Source of the DNA: Acetobacteraceae bacterium
GTDB lineage: Bacteria; Pseudomonadota; Alphaproteobacteria; Acetobacterales; Acetobacteraceae
Direction of reading: 5' to 3'
Assembly: GCA_021732665.1 (NCBI GenBank)
Contig: JAKFUL010000024.1
Coordinates: 1 to 45,087, forward strand
DNA: 45,087 nt
In this document: positions 34,464 through 42,249 of the stretch, in pieces
How positions within the stretch are numbered: the first letter of the stretch is position 1
Layout: each line of letters opens with the position of its first letter
Notes under the pieces: generated by a model
What the model saw: only the letters and a program-made list of their open reading frames with translations
Databases searched by the model: none
What the model was told of the DNA's origin: nothing
Program-made: the position numbers and the translations under genes

Positions 34464-35149
34464 CCTGGCATGGCGGCGTTGATCACGGCGCGGTCGAAGA
34501 CGCCGGGGTGGTCTGTTCCGGCCAGGAAGCGGCGGAAATGCACATAGCGCTCGCGCGCCACGCCCAGCAGGCGGCGCAGTTCGGCCAGCGGGTCGGCGTG
34601 GTCGTCCACCCGCAGGTCGAGGTCGGTATAGGGGTCGCGGCTGGCGACCATCAGGGCCGCGGCCTGGCGGCCACGGGCATCGCCGCCCGCGGCCTCCCCC
34701 GCTTCCAGGGCGGCGATCAGGCGCTCGGCCATGGGCAGATGGGGGGTGGTCAGGAAGGCGTCGCGGGTCGCCCGCACCACCTCGGGGCCGGCCAGCATGT
34801 TGCCGGCGACGGAGACGTTTTCGCCCCGCACCGCGCCACACCAGGGCACGCAATCTTCGCCGGTATGGGCGGCGATCTGGCCTGAGTGGCCGAGGATGTG
34901 GAATTGCCGGCTGGCGCGGCCGGCATCGGCCTCGATCAGCGCATCCAGCACGGCGCCGGGGGGGTGCCCGGCGCGCAGCCGCTCCATGCCCAGAATGCCG
35001 AGCATGGGGTTGACCAGCGCCTGGGTGGCGAGTGCGGCGACCTGGCCCTCCACGCGCGGGCAGAGCGCGCCCACGGCGAAGAAGCGCGTGGCCACCGCCA
35101 CGCCCAACTCCCCCGTGCCCGGGTCTCTCGCCAGGATCGACCATGTCAT
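34460..35149 (-). CDS. DUF1028 family protein (Ntn-hydrolase-like), first gene of the transporter operon
   Basis: This 229-residue protein begins [20 protein letters not shown] and contains [30 protein letters not shown], the hallmark of DUF1028. The family has a predicted Ntn-hydrolase fold, where a residue near the start would act after processing; activity is not established. [20 protein letters not shown] in the middle is also conserved. DUF1028 genes commonly sit with dipeptide-type ABC transporters, and here the stop overlaps dppD. It may hydrolyse an amide bond in the imported compound (inference). There is no signal peptide, so it acts in the cytosol. Confidence 0.88.
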   Translation of the reverse strand: MTWSILARDPGTGELGVAVATRFFAVGALCPRVEGQVAALATQALVNPMLGILGMERLRAGHPPGAVLDALIEADAGRASRQFHILGHSGQIAAHTGEDCVPWCGAVRGENVSVAGNMLAGPEVVRATRDAFLTTPHLPMAERLIAALEAGEAAGGDARGRQAAALMVASRDPYTDLDLRVDDHADPLAELRRLLGVARERYVHFRRFLAGTDHPGVFDRAVINAAMPG

Positions 35150-35244
35150 GGCCCCGCTTCACCACGCGGGGGCCTGGCAGGCAAGGGGAATGACGGTTCC
35201 GTGTCGCGCTGCCGTCAGCCGGGTGCCTGATTTTGTGGCAAAGC

Positions 35245-36342
35245 CTATTCAGCCGCGGGCTTGAGAACGCCGCGGCGGACCTGATCGAGTTCGATGCTTT
35301 CGAACAGCGCGCGGAAATTGCCCTCGCCGAACCCCTGGTCGCCCTTGCGCTGGATCAGCTCGAAGAAGATCGGGCCGATCACCGTGTTGGTGAAGATTTG
35401 CAGCAGGCGGCCGCCGCTGGGCGAGCCGTCCATCAGGATGCGGTTCGCGCGCATCCGGGCAATGTCTTCGCCGGTGTCGGGCAGGCGGGTGGGCAGCAGT
35501 TCGTAATAGGTGTCGGGGGTGTCGAGGAATTGCACGCCCTGGCCGCGCAGGCCTTCCACGCTGGCGTAGATGTCGGTGGTGCCCATGGCGATGTGCTGGA
35601 TGCCCTCGCCATTATAAACCCGCAGAAACTCCTCGATCTGCGATTTGTCGTCGGAGCTTTCATTGATCGGGATGCGGATCATGCCGCAGGGCGAGGTCAG
35701 CGCTTTGCTCTTGAGCCCCGTCAGCTTGCCTTCGATGTCGAAGTAGCGAATTTCCCGGAAGTTGAAGAGGCGCTCGTAGAAACCGCTCCAGGCATCCATG
35801 CGGCCGCGATGGACGTTGTGGGTCAGGTGGTCGATGACGGTGAGGTTGTGGCCGGTCGTGGCCGGGGCTGCGTCGAGAAAGCGGAAATCGACGTCGTAGA
35901 TGCTGCCGCGCGCGCCGTAGCGATCGACGAAATAGATCAGCGAGCCGCCGATGCCCTCGATGGCCGGGATGTTCAGCTCCATCGGCCCGACGCGGCCATG
36001 GAAGGGGCGGGCGCCGAGTTGCACCGCGCGGGTGAAGGCGGCGGCCGCATCGGCCACCCGAAACGCCATGGCGCAGGCGCTGGGGCCGTGGACGCGGCCG
36101 AAGGCGTTCGCGAACGACTCAGGCTCGGCGTTGAGGATGAAATTCACCTCGCCCTGGCGCCAGAGCCCGACATTTTTCGAGCGATGCACCGCCACCTTCG
36201 AGAAGCCGAGGCGGGTGAAGACGGCTTCCAGCTCGGCCATGTCGGGGCCGGTGAATTCGACGAATTCGAAGCCGTCGGTCCCCATCGGGTTTTCCGGCGA
36301 GATGAGGCCGGCAAGGGCGGTGCGGTCGGGCGGGATGTCCAT
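35245..36342 (-). CDS. hppD: 4-hydroxyphenylpyruvate dioxygenase
   Basis: This 365-residue Fe(II) enzyme converts 4-hydroxyphenylpyruvate to homogentisate in tyrosine breakdown. The iron ligands are seen at His172 (IDHLTHNV), His250 (GIQHIAMGT) and Glu328 (FFELIQRKG). Other hallmarks are GFEFVEF at the start, NEPFFYERLF-like GFYERLFNFREIRYFDI in the middle, and the C-terminal helix GFGEGNFRALFESIELDQ that closes the active site. It follows phhA by 11 bases, so phenylalanine is turned to tyrosine and, after transamination, to homogentisate by this operon. Homogentisate dioxygenase is not in the window. Confidence 0.95.
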   Translation of the reverse strand: MDIPPDRTALAGLISPENPMGTDGFEFVEFTGPDMAELEAVFTRLGFSKVAVHRSKNVGLWRQGEVNFILNAEPESFANAFGRVHGPSACAMAFRVADAAAAFTRAVQLGARPFHGRVGPMELNIPAIEGIGGSLIYFVDRYGARGSIYDVDFRFLDAAPATTGHNLTVIDHLTHNVHRGRMDAWSGFYERLFNFREIRYFDIEGKLTGLKSKALTSPCGMIRIPINESSDDKSQIEEFLRVYNGEGIQHIAMGTTDIYASVEGLRGQGVQFLDTPDTYYELLPTRLPDTGEDIARMRANRILMDGSPSGGRLLQIFTNTVIGPIFFELIQRKGDQGFGEGNFRALFESIELDQVRRGVLKPAAE

Positions 36343-36353
36343 GGTCGGGCCTT

Positions 36354-37175
36354 TCAGGCGGGTTGGTCGGTGGAAAGCAGGTGGCCCGCCGCGATGGTGG
36401 GGCCAAGTGCTGCAAGGGCCGCCGGCAAAGCGCGGAGGGACGCGAACAGCTCGGCATAATCCTCGATGACGAAATAGAGCGGTTGCAGCCGGTCGATCTC
36501 GTAGGCGCTGCGCAGCACGCGGGCGAGGTTGAAGCGCAGCCGGGGCACATTGCCCAGGGGAGCATCCTGGGCCGAGGCTTGTGTCGCGGCCCGGGTCTCG
36601 GCGCCGGAGGAGAGGATGCCCGCGCCATAGGCCCGGAACCCGCCGCCCTCGCGGATCAGGCCGAATTCCACCATGTGCCAGTACAGCCGCGCCAGAGCGG
36701 GCAGATGGGCATCGGCGGCATCGCGCCCCGCTTCGCCATAGGCGGCCAGGAAATTGGCGAAATCGGGCTGCGTCAGCAGCGGCACATGGCCCTGGAAATC
36801 ATGGAAGATGTCGGGCTCGACGACGTAGTCCAGCTCCTCCGGCCGGCGGATCCAGGTGGTGACGGGGAAGCGGCGGGCGGCGAGATGGGCGAAGAAGTCG
36901 CGCTCGGGGATCAGCCCCGGCACGCCGATGAGGCGCCAGCCCGTGCCGATGCGGGCGGAGGCCGCTTCCAGGCTGGGCACGCCATCGCCGGACCGCAGCG
37001 CGGCGAGGCCGGCGCGATAGGCGGCGGCGGCATGGGCCGGCAACAGCGCCGCCTGGCGCTCGGCCAACAGACGCCAGGTCTGGTGGTCGGCCGGCGAATA
37101 GGACGCCATGTCCTGGGCGATGGTGCCATCGGGGCGGGCTTGCGCGTAGGGGCCGCGCAAAATGGTGTCGGGCAT
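36354..37175 (-). CDS. phhA: Phenylalanine 4-monooxygenase
   Basis: This 273-residue pterin-dependent iron enzyme hydroxylates phenylalanine to tyrosine. The ferrous iron ligands are His125 and His130 (DIFHDFQGHVPLL) and Glu170 (YWHMVEFG). Length is right for bacterial PhhA without the regulatory domain of animal enzymes. DYVVEPDIFHDF and AYGAGILSSGAE are also typical. It opens the phhA-hppD operon and is divergent from an Lrp/AsnC regulator, with a palindrome between. No pterin recycling gene (phhB) is nearby. Confidence 0.94.
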   Translation of the reverse strand: MPDTILRGPYAQARPDGTIAQDMASYSPADHQTWRLLAERQAALLPAHAAAAYRAGLAALRSGDGVPSLEAASARIGTGWRLIGVPGLIPERDFFAHLAARRFPVTTWIRRPEELDYVVEPDIFHDFQGHVPLLTQPDFANFLAAYGEAGRDAADAHLPALARLYWHMVEFGLIREGGGFRAYGAGILSSGAETRAATQASAQDAPLGNVPRLRFNLARVLRSAYEIDRLQPLYFVIEDYAELFASLRALPAALAALGPTIAAGHLLSTDQPA

Positions 37176-37213
37176 GGGCGTGATTTCCTGGGCATCGCCA
37201 GATTACAGCGGTG

Positions 37214-37238
37214 TGAGAGGTGTTTTTCACCTTTCTCA
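37214..37238. promoter_or_regulatory. 25-bp imperfect palindrome, candidate Lrp-type operator
   Basis: TGAGA at 37214-37218 pairs with TCTCA at 37234-37238. Between them AGGTG and CACCT (about 37218-37231) flank a T5 centre. The element lies in the 113-base gap between phhA and the divergent Lrp/AsnC gene, 39 bases upstream of the phhA ATG. AsnC/Lrp proteins bind such loosely palindromic AT-centred sites and often regulate the divergent amino-acid catabolic gene. Confidence 0.5.
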
Positions 37239-37288
37239 ACCCCGAAATGTCCCACTAAGATAGAATTTCACTCCGAAGAAGCCGATCC

Positions 37289-37759
37289 ATGGATGATGTC
37301 ACCACGCTTGACCAGACCGACCGCCGCCTGCTGCGCGCGCTGCAGGGCGATGGCCGCATCGCCGTGACCGCCCTGGCCGAGGCGGTGGGGCTTTCCGCCA
37401 CCCCCTGCCTGCGCCGGCTGAAGCGGCTGGAGGAAGCCCGGATCGTCACCGGCTACCGCGCCGAGATCGACCCGCGCCGCATCGGCCTGAACGTGCAGGC
37501 CTTCGTCCAGGTCTCGCTCACCAGCCATGAGGAGAAGCTGGTCGACGCCTTTCACCACGCGCTGGCGGCGCGGCCGGAGGTGGTGGCGGCCTATGCGATG
37601 TCCGGCGAGATGGATTACCTGCTGCACATCCTGGTGCGCGACCTGGACGCCTATGGCGAATTCGCCATGAAGGCGCTGCTGCGGATGCCTGGGGTGAAGG
37701 AGACGCGCTCCAGCTTCGTGCTGGATGTGCCCAAGGCGCCGGCGGGCGTGCCGCTGTAG
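37289..37759 (+). CDS. Lrp/AsnC family transcriptional regulator
   Basis: This 156-residue regulator has an N-terminal helix-turn-helix ([20 protein letters not shown] then [21 protein letters not shown], about 8-49) and a C-terminal RAM/AsnC ligand domain (from about 67: [12 protein letters not shown] ... [25 protein letters not shown]). It likely senses phenylalanine, tyrosine or a breakdown product and controls phhA-hppD and itself. Divergent arrangement of phhA with an Lrp-type activator is common; in Pseudomonas the phh operon uses a different (sigma-54, PhhR) system. It starts at ATG 37289, with possible in-frame restart one codon later. Confidence 0.9.
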   Translation: MDDVTTLDQTDRRLLRALQGDGRIAVTALAEAVGLSATPCLRRLKRLEEARIVTGYRAEIDPRRIGLNVQAFVQVSLTSHEEKLVDAFHHALAARPEVVAAYAMSGEMDYLLHILVRDLDAYGEFAMKALLRMPGVKETRSSFVLDVPKAPAGVPL

Positions 37760-37821
37760 CCGGGGTTGCGCGCGCGCGGCCCTGCGGTTATGGCCCGCCC
37801 GAAACGCAAGGGTTTGCACAC

Positions 37822-38244
37822 ATGGCCATCGAACGCACCTTCTCCATCCTCAAGCCGGACGCGACGCGCCGCAACCTGACCGGCGCCATCAACGCCGTCT
37901 ATGAAAAGGCCGGCCTGCGCATCATCGCGCAGAAGCGCATCCAGATGACCCGCGCCCAGGCCGAGAGCTTCTATGGCGTGCACCGCGAGCGCGGCTTCTT
38001 CGGCGAATTGGTGGCCTTCATGATCTCCGGCCCCGTGGTGGTGCAGGTGCTGGAAGGCGAGAACGCCGTGCTGGCGCATCGCGACCTGATGGGCGCCACC
38101 AACCCCGCCAACGCGGCCGAGGGCACGGTGCGGAAAATCTTCGCCGAAAGCATCGAGGCCAATTCCGTGCATGGCTCGGACAGCGCGGAGAATGCGGCTG
38201 TTGAGATCGCCTATTTCTTCTCCGGCTCCGAGATCGTCGGGTAG
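37822..38244 (+). CDS. ndk: Nucleoside diphosphate kinase
   Basis: This 140-residue housekeeping enzyme passes the gamma-phosphate of ATP to other nucleoside diphosphates through a phosphohistidine. It starts [18 protein letters not shown], as in all bacterial Ndk. The active-site His117 is in NSVHGSDS, with RDLMGATNP and [13 protein letters not shown] also conserved. Length is standard. The last 34 bases overlap, on the opposite strand, the end of the UPF0114 membrane-protein gene. Confidence 0.97.
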   Translation: MAIERTFSILKPDATRRNLTGAINAVYEKAGLRIIAQKRIQMTRAQAESFYGVHRERGFFGELVAFMISGPVVVQVLEGENAVLAHRDLMGATNPANAAEGTVRKIFAESIEANSVHGSDSAENAAVEIAYFFSGSEIVG

Positions 38245-38747
38245 GGCTTCGATTTCCCGGCCGCCTCCAGGCGGTCGAGAATGCCCAGCGCCAGGGCACC
38301 CACCACGAACATGCCATGGATCGCCATGGCCCAGACCAGGTCGCGGTCGGAATGGTCCCCCACCTCCAGGAAAAGCTGGAGGAGGTGGATCGAACTGATC
38401 GCGACGATGGCGAGCGCCAGCTTGAGCTTGAGATTGCCGGGATTGAGCTTGCGCACCCAGGCGGCGCGCGACGGCTCCACCGTCTCCGACAGCGGCGAGA
38501 CCAGGCTGTCATGCGACGAGATGATGACCATGGCCACCAGCGAGGCCACCAGCACGCTGTCCACCAGATAGAGCAGGTTCAGCAGCATCTGGGTGTCGGT
38601 CGCGCCCTCGAAGGTCTTGTAGGCATAGCTCCAAAGCTTGGCGATGAAGCGCACGGCATACAATGCCAACGCCACGGCCAGCCCGACGAAGAACACCACC
38701 AGGAGATGCCGGCTGCCCAGCACGATGCGGTCGATGAGGGATTGCAT
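38211..38747 (-). CDS. UPF0114 (YqhA/TIGR00645) family inner-membrane protein
   Basis: This 178-residue protein has about four hydrophobic segments: [18 protein letters not shown] (15-32), [22 protein letters not shown] (56-77), [20 protein letters not shown] (107-126) and [18 protein letters not shown] (140-157). Start ATG 38747 ([18 protein letters not shown]) is chosen by similarity to the family; the frame upstream to 39191 is antisense to the Rid gene. The function of YqhA is unknown. Its 3' end runs 34 bases into ndk on the other strand, an unusual antisense overlap of stop regions. Confidence 0.85.
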   Translation of the reverse strand: MQSLIDRIVLGSRHLLVVFFVGLAVALALYAVRFIAKLWSYAYKTFEGATDTQMLLNLLYLVDSVLVASLVAMVIISSHDSLVSPLSETVEPSRAAWVRKLNPGNLKLKLALAIVAISSIHLLQLFLEVGDHSDRDLVWAMAIHGMFVVGALALGILDRLEAAGKSKPYPTISEPEKK

Positions 38748-38804
38748 GGTGGCGGCATCGCATGGCCTGCTGTCGGCGTGCAAGATGTGTGATGGGGGCC
38801 GCGG

Positions 38805-39161
38805 ATGATCCGCCGATTTGCCGAGGAACAACGCCTGAGCGGGGCGGTCGCGCATGGCGGCGTGCTCTACCTCGCCGGCCAGGTGGCCGATGATGCGAGC
38901 CTGGACACCGAGGGCCAGACCGCCGACATCCTGGCGCAGATCGACGCGCTGCTGGCGCAGGCGGGCACGGCCAAGGCGAACCTGCTCAGCGTCACCATCA
39001 TCCTGGCCGATATCGCCGACGCGCCCCTGATGAACCGGGCCTGGGACCTTTGGCTCGACCCCGCGAACAAGCCGGCGCGGATGACCATCCAGGCGCCGCT
39101 GGTCAACCCGGCCTGGCGGGTGGAGATCACCGGCATCGCGGCAATTCCCGCGGATGCCTGA
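38805..39161 (+). CDS. RidA family protein (second copy)
   Basis: This 118-residue Rid-fold protein shows VLYLAGQVADDASLDTEGQTADILAQIDALLAQAG, VTIILADI and KPARMTIQAPLVNPAWRVEITGIAA. The arginine that E. coli RidA uses for imine hydrolysis is retained here (PARMTI), unlike in the copy at 17396, but the late glutamate (IEIEA in RidA) is a threonine (VEITG). Subfamily assignment is therefore unclear; it resembles the compact RidA variants with shortened N-terminus. The ATG at 38805 is 58 bases from the divergent UPF0114 start. Its stop overlaps the channel gene start by eight bases, so the pair is coupled. Confidence 0.85.
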   Translation: MIRRFAEEQRLSGAVAHGGVLYLAGQVADDASLDTEGQTADILAQIDALLAQAGTAKANLLSVTIILADIADAPLMNRAWDLWLDPANKPARMTIQAPLVNPAWRVEITGIAAIPADA

Positions 39162-40083
39162 GGACCGCACCATCCGCCGCCAGCGCCGCACCGCCTATCG
39201 CAGCGGCGCGCTGACCTTGGGGCTGATGCTGCTGGTGGCGGCGGCGGCGGGCGATGATGGCTGGCTGTTCTCGGTGGCGGCGCTGGTGGTGGCGGGGCTT
39301 GCCATGGGCGGGCTCTATCTGGTGTTTCCGCATGGGCCGCTGTTTGGCCTGGGCGTGGCCAATGGGCTTGCGGTCTATATGTGCCTTTACGTGGTGATCG
39401 GGCGAAGCGCCTTTCCGCAGGCGCTGGACTGGGCGCTGCCCATCGGTTTCCTCATGCCAGTGGCCGCCTTCGTCACGGTGTGCTGGCTGCGGCGGCGGGA
39501 ATTGGTGGCGCTGGCCTCCGAGGGGCTGGATGAGGCCGACATCACCCATCTGCCGCGCTTCCTGCGCTGGCTGGGGATGTGCGGGCTGGTGGGCGTGCTG
39601 TCCCTCGCCTCGCCCGTCAACCGCTTCGGCCCCGAGGGGCAGACCCTCGTGCTGCTGGTGGCGATGGCCGCGATCTCCACCATCTCGGTGGTGGCGGTGC
39701 GCGATGTGATCAGGCTGCTGGTGGATGTCGCGGCGATCCTGACGCTGGTGACGGCACGGGTGCGGTTCCTGGCGGTGCCGATGGCCACCTATGTCAGCCT
39801 CTTCGCGCTGATGGCGGTGGCCTTCGGCTGCCTCTACCGCATCGCCGACGCGCTTTCGACAGCGCCGCTGTTCCTGAAGATCGACACCATGAGCCGGCTG
39901 AATTTCTCCGAGGCGCTGCATTTCTCGGTCGTGACGCTGGCCACCGTGGGCTATGGCGACATCCTGCCGATCGATGACGGCATCCGCATCCTGGCCGCCA
40001 TCCAGATGATATTGGGGCAGTTGCTGCTGCTGTTCGGTTTTTCCGAAATCATGCGCAGCCGGGCGCGGGGGGCAGGCGAGTAG
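39154..40083 (+). CDS. Two-pore-type potassium channel family protein
   Basis: This 309-residue membrane protein has an N-terminal set of about five to six hydrophobic helices (residues 15-195) and a C-terminal pore module: a helix (about 203-225), the pore helix with selectivity filter TVGYGD (263-268) in VVTLATVGYGDILP, and a final helix (IRILAAIQMILGQLLLLFGFSEI). The filter is the canonical K+ signature. There is no RCK or cyclic-nucleotide domain, so gating is unknown. It starts eight bases inside the Rid gene. It may be a K+ leak or voltage-type channel in the inner membrane. Confidence 0.88.
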   Translation: MPEDRTIRRQRRTAYRSGALTLGLMLLVAAAAGDDGWLFSVAALVVAGLAMGGLYLVFPHGPLFGLGVANGLAVYMCLYVVIGRSAFPQALDWALPIGFLMPVAAFVTVCWLRRRELVALASEGLDEADITHLPRFLRWLGMCGLVGVLSLASPVNRFGPEGQTLVLLVAMAAISTISVVAVRDVIRLLVDVAAILTLVTARVRFLAVPMATYVSLFALMAVAFGCLYRIADALSTAPLFLKIDTMSRLNFSEALHFSVVTLATVGYGDILPIDDGIRILAAIQMILGQLLLLFGFSEIMRSRARGAGE

Positions 40084-40160
40084 CCGGCCAGAGACCCGGG
40101 GGAATAGGCGGCCGGCCATGGCCGCCCTAGACTGCCGGGCGGCAACAGGAAACCCCGCGC

Positions 40161-40484
40161 ATGCTCGTCGAACAACGCACCTACACCCTGCATCCCGGCA
40201 TGACCGGGCAGTATCTCAAGCTCTACGAGACCGAGGGCATGGCGATCCAGAAGCCGATCCTCGGCCGCATGGTCGGCTATTTTCAGACCGAGTTCGGCCC
40301 GCTGAACCAGATCGTGCACATGTGGGCCTATGAGAGCCTGGACGAGCGCGCGGCCAAGCGCGCGAAGCTGGGCGCCGACCCGGCCTGGCAGGCCTACGTC
40401 GCGAAAACCCGGCCGCTGACCCTGAGCCAGGAAAACAAGCTGCTCATCCCCGCCCCCTTCCTGCAGGTGAAGTGGCAGGATTGA
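40161..40484 (+). CDS. NIPSNAP family protein
   Basis: This 107-residue ferredoxin-like dimeric alpha/beta barrel protein starts LVEQRTYTLHPGMTGQYLKLY, with the typical QIVHMWAYESLDERAAKRAKL and final LLIPAPFLQ blocks. Members are small soluble proteins, often next to catabolic or oxidoreductase genes; the biochemical role is unknown. The ATG at 40161 follows a gap of 77 bases after the channel gene. Its TGA overlaps the TTG start of the next gene. Confidence 0.88.
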   Translation: MLVEQRTYTLHPGMTGQYLKLYETEGMAIQKPILGRMVGYFQTEFGPLNQIVHMWAYESLDERAAKRAKLGADPAWQAYVAKTRPLTLSQENKLLIPAPFLQVKWQD

Positions 40485-41440
40485 AGCCCGATCAGCGCAT
40501 CCTCGTCACCGGGGCTGCGGGTTTTGTCGGCGGCCATCTGCGGGGCGCGCTGCGGGCGGCTTTCCCGCATGCCCGCCTGATCGCCGGGCTGCATAGCCGG
40601 CCGGCGACGGGGTGGGATCAGCAGGTGGTGCTGGACCTTGCCGACGCCGCTTCGCTGCCTGCGGTGCTGGAGAGGCTGGCACCGGATGCGGTGGTGCATC
40701 TGGGGGCGCAGGCCAATGTCGCGGCCAGCTTCGGCGATGTGGCGGCGACCTGGGGCGCGAACCTCACCGCCAGCCTGAACCTGGGGGCCGCCATCATGGC
40801 CGCACGGCCGGGCTGCCGGCTGCTCTTCGCCTCCACCGGCGAGATCTACGGGCTGACCTTCCAGCGCGGCACCGCACTCGATGAGGACGCGCCGCTGGCG
40901 CCCTCCAACCCCTATGCCGCGGCCAAGGCGGCGGCCGATATCGCACTCGGCGAGATGGCGCTGCGCGGGCTGCGGGTGGTGCGGATGCGGCCGCTCAACC
41001 ATGTCGGCCCCGGCCAGTCCGAAGGGTTCGCGGTGGCCGCCTTCGCCCGCCAGGTGGCGCGGATCGAGGCCGGCTTGCAGGAACCCGTGCTGCGGGTGGG
41101 CGCGCTGGAACGCTGGCGCGATTTTCTCGATGTCCGTGATGTGGCCGATGCCTATGCGCGGGCGCTGGCGCGCTGGGACGCGCTGCCCAATGGCGTGGCG
41201 CTCAACCTCGCCTCGGGCACGCCGCGCCGGATCGGCGATGTGCTGGCGGCGCTGATGGCGCGCTCGGCCAAGCCCATGCGGGTGGAGGAGACGGCGAGCG
41301 CGCTGCGGCCCAATGACGTCGTGCGATCGCTGGGCGATGCCGGGCGGGCGCGGGCGATGCTGGGCTGGGCGCCGGCCACGCCATGGGAGGAAACGCTGGA
41401 TTGCGTGCTGGAAGACTGGCGCGCCCGGGTCAGGGCCTGA
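40481..41440 (+). CDS. NAD-dependent epimerase/dehydratase family protein (GDP-sugar reductase-like)
   Basis: This 319-residue extended SDR shows ILVTGAAGFVGGHL at the start (NAD(P)-binding GxxGxxG), a catalytic Ser/Thr in FASTGEIYG, YAAAK with the catalytic Tyr and Lys, RPLNHVGPGQSEGFAVAAFARQ (nucleotide-sugar site) and RDFLDVRDVADAYARAL. This pattern resembles GDP-4-dehydro-6-deoxymannose reductase (Rmd) or GDP-mannose dehydratase relatives. I chose TTG at 40481 because it forms a TTGA overlap with the NIPSNAP stop and has AGGTGA ten bases upstream. GTG at 40472 is the alternative, adding three residues. The sugar substrate is not certain. Confidence 0.82.
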   Translation: MKPDQRILVTGAAGFVGGHLRGALRAAFPHARLIAGLHSRPATGWDQQVVLDLADAASLPAVLERLAPDAVVHLGAQANVAASFGDVAATWGANLTASLNLGAAIMAARPGCRLLFASTGEIYGLTFQRGTALDEDAPLAPSNPYAAAKAAADIALGEMALRGLRVVRMRPLNHVGPGQSEGFAVAAFARQVARIEAGLQEPVLRVGALERWRDFLDVRDVADAYARALARWDALPNGVALNLASGTPRRIGDVLAALMARSAKPMRVEETASALRPNDVVRSLGDAGRARAMLGWAPATPWEETLDCVLEDWRARVRA

Positions 41441-41447
41441 GCGGCGG

Positions 41448-41972
41448 CTACTCGGCCTCGGAGGGCTTGGCGGTGGAGCGGCCATCGAAGGGCCTGGCCC
41501 AGGCGAGGACGACATTGTCGCCGAAATTGAAATGCTCGAAGCTGCGTTCGACCATCCGGCCGGTGCGCTTGCCGTTCACCCCGGGGTAGGGAAAGAACGG
41601 CTCCATGCATTTGACGATGCCGTCATTGCCATTGCGCCAGATCACATTCATGTGGGCGAAGCCGGTCATGTGCTTGAAGGCGATGCAGACCGGCATGTTG
41701 CCCAGCGGCAGGTCGGACAGCGTGGCGTTGGGCGTGGGCCAGACGCAGGTGCTCATCTTCAGGCGGGTGTCGGCGTTCCAGCCGCCCACCATCGCCTCGG
41801 GCCGCATGGCGCCATTGCTGTCGGTGTAGTTCCAGAAGAGATCGATGATCTTCTTCTGGTTCCAGGACGGCCGGCCGCCCTGCACCGCCTTGAGGAACCA
41901 GGCGAGGCTGGCCGCCCAGCAGGAATTTTCGTGCAGCTGGCCCGTGCTGGGGCCGATGTCGAAATAGGGCAT
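41448..41972 (-). CDS. Small papain-like cysteine protease
   Basis: This 174-residue protein has a papain-type active site near its N-terminus: QLHENSCWAAS, where Gln12 precedes Cys18 by six residues exactly as in papain (Gln19, Cys25). A candidate catalytic histidine is His107 in GFAHMNVIW, with Glu124 or a nearby Asp as third residue. There is no signal peptide, no pro-domain and no membrane helix. The family resembles the minimal C1/C39-like bacterial proteases that include type III/VI effectors, but no secretion genes lie here. ATG at 41972 has a perfect GGAGGAG site, so the start is firm and the gene is well translated. Substrate is unknown. Confidence 0.7.
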   Translation of the reverse strand: MPYFDIGPSTGQLHENSCWAASLAWFLKAVQGGRPSWNQKKIIDLFWNYTDSNGAMRPEAMVGGWNADTRLKMSTCVWPTPNATLSDLPLGNMPVCIAFKHMTGFAHMNVIWRNGNDGIVKCMEPFFPYPGVNGKRTGRMVERSFEHFNFGDNVVLAWARPFDGRSTAKPSEAE

Positions 41973-42082
41973 GTTGCTCCTCCAGGCCGGCGTCGGTGAC
42001 GCATGGCCGGGGCAGGATAGCCAAGGCATGGCGCTTGCCCAGCCGGGACGCCGACCATGACGGTCGATGTCACATCCGTCGC

Positions 42083-42098
42083 TGGCACGGCTCTTGCT
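42083..42098 (+). promoter_or_regulatory. Sigma-54 (RpoN) -24/-12 promoter
   Basis: TGGCACGGCTCTTGCT matches the sigma-54 consensus TGGCAC-N5-TTGC with exact spacing (GG at 42084-42085, GC at 42096-42097). Transcription should start near 42109, 21 bases ahead of the ATG of the vestigial binding-protein gene, in the right orientation. Such promoters need an NtrC-type activator and usually serve nitrogen or carbon-source uptake. No activator gene lies in the window. Confidence 0.75.
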
Positions 42099-42129
42099 GA
42101 CAACTCATCATCCAGGGAAGAATTTCGCC

Positions 42130-42249
42130 ATGCTTCGCCGCAGCCCGACGCTCTCCGCGCTCGCCGCGCCCCTGCCTGCCGGGGCGCAGCCCGCCGAGCG
42201 GGTGATGCGCGACCCCATCCAGGTCGCCAGCTTCATCCGCCCGCTGTGA
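42130..42249 (+). pseudogene. Remnant of an ABC substrate-binding protein gene (both ends only)
   Basis: This 39-codon frame has a good ribosome site (GGAAG) and begins like a secreted binding protein (MLRRSPTLSALAAPLPAGAQ, a signal peptide). It then passes almost directly into an ending (VMRDPIQVASFIRPL) that looks like the C-terminus of a nitrate/sulfonate-type binding protein. Binding proteins normally have over 300 residues, so nearly all of the mature protein seems deleted. Its TGA overlaps the GTG start of the ABC ATPase, as intact SBP genes do in such operons. The reading as an internally deleted gene is inference; a small secreted peptide is the alternative. Confidence 0.5.
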
